A DNA stretch of 64,000 nt from contig BRYA01001541.1 in NCBI GenBank assembly GCA_030267965.1, positions 1 to 64,000 of the forward strand. Reading direction: 5' to 3'. Each line of letters begins with the position of its first letter. The first letter of the stretch is position 1. The notes under the pieces are model-generated. The model saw only the letters and a list, made by a program, of their open reading frames with translations, had not been told where the DNA came from and did no database searches. The stretch is from Triparma columacea (lineage: Eukaryota; Sar; Bolidophyceae; Parmales; Triparmaceae). Positions 61,144-64,000 of this stretch are shown here, one piece after another. Position numbers and translations under genes: made by a program.

Positions 61144-64000
61144 ATGAAAGTTAGCCCCAAGCAGGAGGACGAGCAAGACATCGCCATAAATAACGACGAG
61201 AGGGGCATCACTGACCAAGAAGAGAATTTCGACGTCGAGAGCGAAGTAAATGAGGGGATTGTAGGTGCTCCTGACGATATTGTTGAGTTGATCAATGACA
61301 ATGATATGGAGAAGGGACGCGTTACTCGCGTCGACGATCTTCCCGACGAGCTTGAGCACGCCGAAAATCTGGAGGAAAAAAAAGCCGAGGGGGTCCAACT
61401 GTCCCTGGACGATGTCGGTGACACTGAACAGACTGATGAGGAGATAAGCTCCGCAATACATGGCCCCGTAGATATCGATTACACAGCTCTTGGCCCCAAA
61501 CAAGTCGAACTAGTCAAGCTTCTGGATGACCGAGGAGCCGTTGAAGGCCTTATCGACAATTCTACCGGCGTTGATGTTAAGATTATGGAGCTTGCTGATG
61601 TCTTCCACAACGAGCGTGACAAGATCATTGACTTTCTCCTCACCGATTGTGAGCAGGGCAAGTTCCGAAGGAAGACCCTCCAGGAGTATGACGGAAAGGA
61701 AGGAATCATTCACAGACTCGTCTACTGGCAGCACTACAGCAGCGGGAATAAGTTTGTCGAATTTCTCCTCGACGTCAAAGTTGTATCTCCTGACGAATCG
61801 ACGAACATTATGGAGTTGGCACCCCTTGATGAGAACGACCTTTCTGACGAGGCAACTGCAATGCTTGTCGAGATTCTAGCGTTAACAAATACCAAGACTG
61901 TCAAGCGAGGTGTCATTAAGGGCGAGCTCAGCCTCACTGATTTTGAGTTTGGACAAACTGCAGTCACCATGGTGGGAACTCTTAAGGCAGAGGAGAGGGT
62001 AACAGGGACAAAATCGGAAGTTGGCATTAGCACAAACAAAAGCTCAAAGAGTGCGCGCCCTAGTTTCATAAGTGCGCGCCCTAGTTTCAAAAGTGCGCGC
62101 CCTAGTTTCAAAAGTGACGGGAAAAAGTACACCAAGTCTGCCTATACCTCATTGAAGGGAATTCTTAATGAAGTCATGAATGAGTTCAGACAGCCTGCTG
62201 TCATTGACGAGCGGAGGAAGAAGCACTTTGTAGAATTCGTGATGCCCAATGTGCCAACTCTTACTGAGGAAGAGGAAAGGATGCTGGAAAGTGTTGCAGG
62301 GCTTGAGGAGAAACTCTACAAGAAGGGAAAGAGAGTCAAGGGGACACTGAAGGAGGGCATCGACAAGTTCCTGTGGAGAGAGGGGGACAAGGTGTGGGCA
62401 GCCTTTGGGGTCAATGTGGACAAGTCAGCAAAGGCTGTATTGGCAGAGGAATTTCTGCTTGACACATTTGAGTATTCAGAGGAGCACTTCAAAAATAATG
62501 GGAACTTACCAAGGGTGATCAGGAATGATTTTGAGGGAACTAGAGGTATGCACTATCATTTGGGCGTGAAGGTCCCTGCTGCCACCAATAGACTCTTTGA
62601 GAATTGGTTTGTGTGGAAGGAAGTCAAACTTGAGAATGGCCGGACATCGTACATGTTGGCATTGGTGCCACTGACAGAGTACCCTGGAGGAGGCTTCAAG
62701 GACCTCAGTAAGGAAGGATTTGTGCTAGCAGAGAGTACAGGTGTCTACTTCTTCAATGAGATTGCTCCAAACGTTTGTAGGGTGACACGCATTCAGACTG
62801 GCGATCTGCATTTTAGTGGCATTCATAAGACAGTGATGGACAATGCCATTGAGTACCTTGCAAAGAATCAGCTTGTTGAGGCCAACAGGTTGCAGAAGAA
62901 GTTCAGGAGGAACGGAAAGGAAGTTGATGCTGAGGTCAGGGGGGCCTTGGTGGAGAGGATGAAGGAGGGTGCTGAGTTGGAGGAGGACCAGAAGAACGTG
63001 TTTGGGGAGTTGGAGGAGCTCTTTGGTGGGGAGGAGGACGGAGGAAAAACCAAGATCTTGAAGAAAACGAGCTGGAAGAGTTTGGCACCTTTAAAGGGTC
63101 CAATGGGTTTTGAGAAGCTCTTTGGTGGAGAGGGGGAAGGAGGGTGGAGGCCTCTCGAGTCACCTTATGAGGGAGTGAAGATGGAGATCAAGTACAAGCA
63201 GCAGGAAAAAGGGGAAAAGACACTTGGTCTTGGAAGAGCCGAGTGTGTTGCCGACTGTTCAGCAGAGGAAGCAGTTGCTTGGTTCTTTGAGTACTGCAGC
63301 AGGGAGAGGATGGTAATGAGCCAAGAGGAAGGGAATCCTGCAAGGCTGGAGATAAGGAAATGGGGAGAGAAAAGGACCAATGAGAAGCTTTTTGCTATAA
63401 TCAAGAAACTCCCGTACCCTCTACACAAAAGAGAGTTTGTGATGAGATATGTATTGCAAAAGGGACGCCAAGATGACACCATGTCTGTAGCATTTGTCTC
63501 AGCTAAAGAGCAGGTGGACTATGGGGGAAACCTAGGAAAGCTTGTACGGGCAACAACAAGTGGCATTCTCACTGCCAAGAATATTGAGGACCATAATGGT
63601 GTTCTCCAGTGTAAACTTACATTGACCCAATACATGGACACAGGGGGGTATATTCCAGTCAAAGTTGTCGACAGAACAATACCACGAGTACTAAGTACGA
63701 TAGCAACACTAAGGGACTCCTTCAAGCGGGATGAAGAGATTGATAAAGCTGCACTGGCCTTGCTTGCCAACATTATCAAGAACGAGCCCCAAAATTATAC
63801 TATGGAGGAGAAGGTTGCAATCAGGAAGGGGGAAGAGTTTTATGAGAAGTGCAAGGAGGATGAGAATTTTGATGATTTGAAGAGTCCTGATGAGAGGGTC
63901 AAGATGAGGCTAGTTCATGTTGATGGGGAAAGCAGTGCAACTGGTTTTGCTACTACTGTGGTTGATGCTAGTGTAGAGGAGTGTGCAGCAAATGAAATAG
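61144..64000 (+). CDS. Large START-like lipid-binding domain protein (3' partial)
   Basis: The frame opens at an ATG and stays open to the window edge, 952 codons. The first 300 residues are acidic, with repeated helical blocks. A short SARPSFKS repeat follows at about residues 303-324. From about residue 330 on the protein contains START/SRPBCC-like modules. The clearest begins GRAECVADCSAEEAVAWFFE and runs through KREFVMRYVL, MSVAFVSAKE and LTLTQYMDTGGYIPVKVVD, the layout of a lipid-cavity fold. The last visible residues (GFATTVVDASVEECAANE) start another module, so the full protein should be longer. START domains bind sterols, phospholipids or ceramide. The ligand is not predictable here. 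Confidence 0.7.
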   Translation, partial: MKVSPKQEDEQDIAINNDERGITDQEENFDVESEVNEGIVGAPDDIVELINDNDMEKGRVTRVDDLPDELEHAENLEEKKAEGVQLSLDDVGDTEQTDEEISSAIHGPVDIDYTALGPKQVELVKLLDDRGAVEGLIDNSTGVDVKIMELADVFHNERDKIIDFLLTDCEQGKFRRKTLQEYDGKEGIIHRLVYWQHYSSGNKFVEFLLDVKVVSPDESTNIMELAPLDENDLSDEATAMLVEILALTNTKTVKRGVIKGELSLTDFEFGQTAVTMVGTLKAEERVTGTKSEVGISTNKSSKSARPSFISARPSFKSARPSFKSDGKKYTKSAYTSLKGILNEVMNEFRQPAVIDERRKKHFVEFVMPNVPTLTEEEERMLESVAGLEEKLYKKGKRVKGTLKEGIDKFLWREGDKVWAAFGVNVDKSAKAVLAEEFLLDTFEYSEEHFKNNGNLPRVIRNDFEGTRGMHYHLGVKVPAATNRLFENWFVWKEVKLENGRTSYMLALVPLTEYPGGGFKDLSKEGFVLAESTGVYFFNEIAPNVCRVTRIQTGDLHFSGIHKTVMDNAIEYLAKNQLVEANRLQKKFRRNGKEVDAEVRGALVERMKEGAELEEDQKNVFGELEELFGGEEDGGKTKILKKTSWKSLAPLKGPMGFEKLFGGEGEGGWRPLESPYEGVKMEIKYKQQEKGEKTLGLGRAECVADCSAEEAVAWFFEYCSRERMVMSQEEGNPARLEIRKWGEKRTNEKLFAIIKKLPYPLHKREFVMRYVLQKGRQDDTMSVAFVSAKEQVDYGGNLGKLVRATTSGILTAKNIEDHNGVLQCKLTLTQYMDTGGYIPVKVVDRTIPRVLSTIATLRDSFKRDEEIDKAALALLANIIKNEPQNYTMEEKVAIRKGEEFYEKCKEDENFDDLKSPDERVKMRLVHVDGESSATGFATTVVDASVEECAANEI
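62051..62113 (+). repeat. 21-bp tandem coding repeat
   Basis: Three consecutive copies of a 21-bp unit (AGTGCGCGCCCTAGTTTCAA plus one base) encode SARPSFK/I heptads in the START-like protein. The copies are nearly identical. Confidence 0.9.

Overview
This window is nuclear DNA of a compact, intron-containing eukaryote. Most introns are roughly 70-180 nt and GT-AG. Genes sit tens to a few hundred bases apart, and the machinery is clearly eukaryotic: eIF3f, a complex I LYR subunit, a Qc-SNARE, a DHHC acyltransferase, a 7TM receptor, Ctf4/AND-1 and a SET methyltransferase. The gene style (large START-like proteins, BspA-type leucine-rich repeats, lectin-like single-pass proteins, SDG2-type SET) fits a stramenopile alga, perhaps a bolidophyte such as Triparma. 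That placement is inference. I resolve 26 protein genes. Exon structures were built by hand from splice sites and phase matching, and none has transcript support.

Layout. 1-5.7 kb: 3' end of an S74-type self-cleaving membrane protein, an MFS transporter and a Sec14-12TM fusion. 5.7-19.7 kb: Ctf4/AND-1, an ATXR3/SDG2-like H3K4 methyltransferase with a CW finger, a zinc finger-IQ-C2-PH protein and a guanylate kinase. 19.7-28.4 kb: an unknown two-TM protein, a DHHC palmitoyltransferase, a LamG-like membrane protein, a 7TM receptor and NDUFB9, whose second intron holds a 24-nt minisatellite. 28.6-36 kb: an ARM-RING E3, a BspA-like LRR protein, a CHAT-protease/STAND-NTPase membrane protein and a Cys/Gly-repeat membrane protein. 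36-50.5 kb: an LRR/EF-hand protein, an ecto-apyrase and a 1998-residue single-pass protein ending in an L-type lectin domain. 50.8-64 kb: a Qc-SNARE, eIF3f, a four-TM protein, two tandem-duplicated F-box proteins, a PPR protein and the 5' part of a START-like protein running off the window.

Genes alternate strand almost perfectly over the first 28 kb. Convergent ends are mostly 40-170 bp apart, and divergent starts share promoters of about 100-570 bp. The genes do not form one pathway. Chromatin and replication genes lie near each other, and signalling, trafficking and surface proteins make up much of the rest.

Best candidates for new biology: (i) the membrane-anchored CHAT-STAND protein with intact-looking His/Cys and P-loop residues, an NLR/caspase-like architecture in an alga; (ii) a recurring inverted motif (GAGCGAAGCGA near donors, TCGCTTCGCTC near acceptors) across introns of unrelated genes, as expected of introner-type intron-generating elements; (iii) an S74/MYRF-like Ser-Lys self-cleaving domain joined to phage-fibre-like repeats and a membrane anchor; (iv) the Sec14-12TM fusion.
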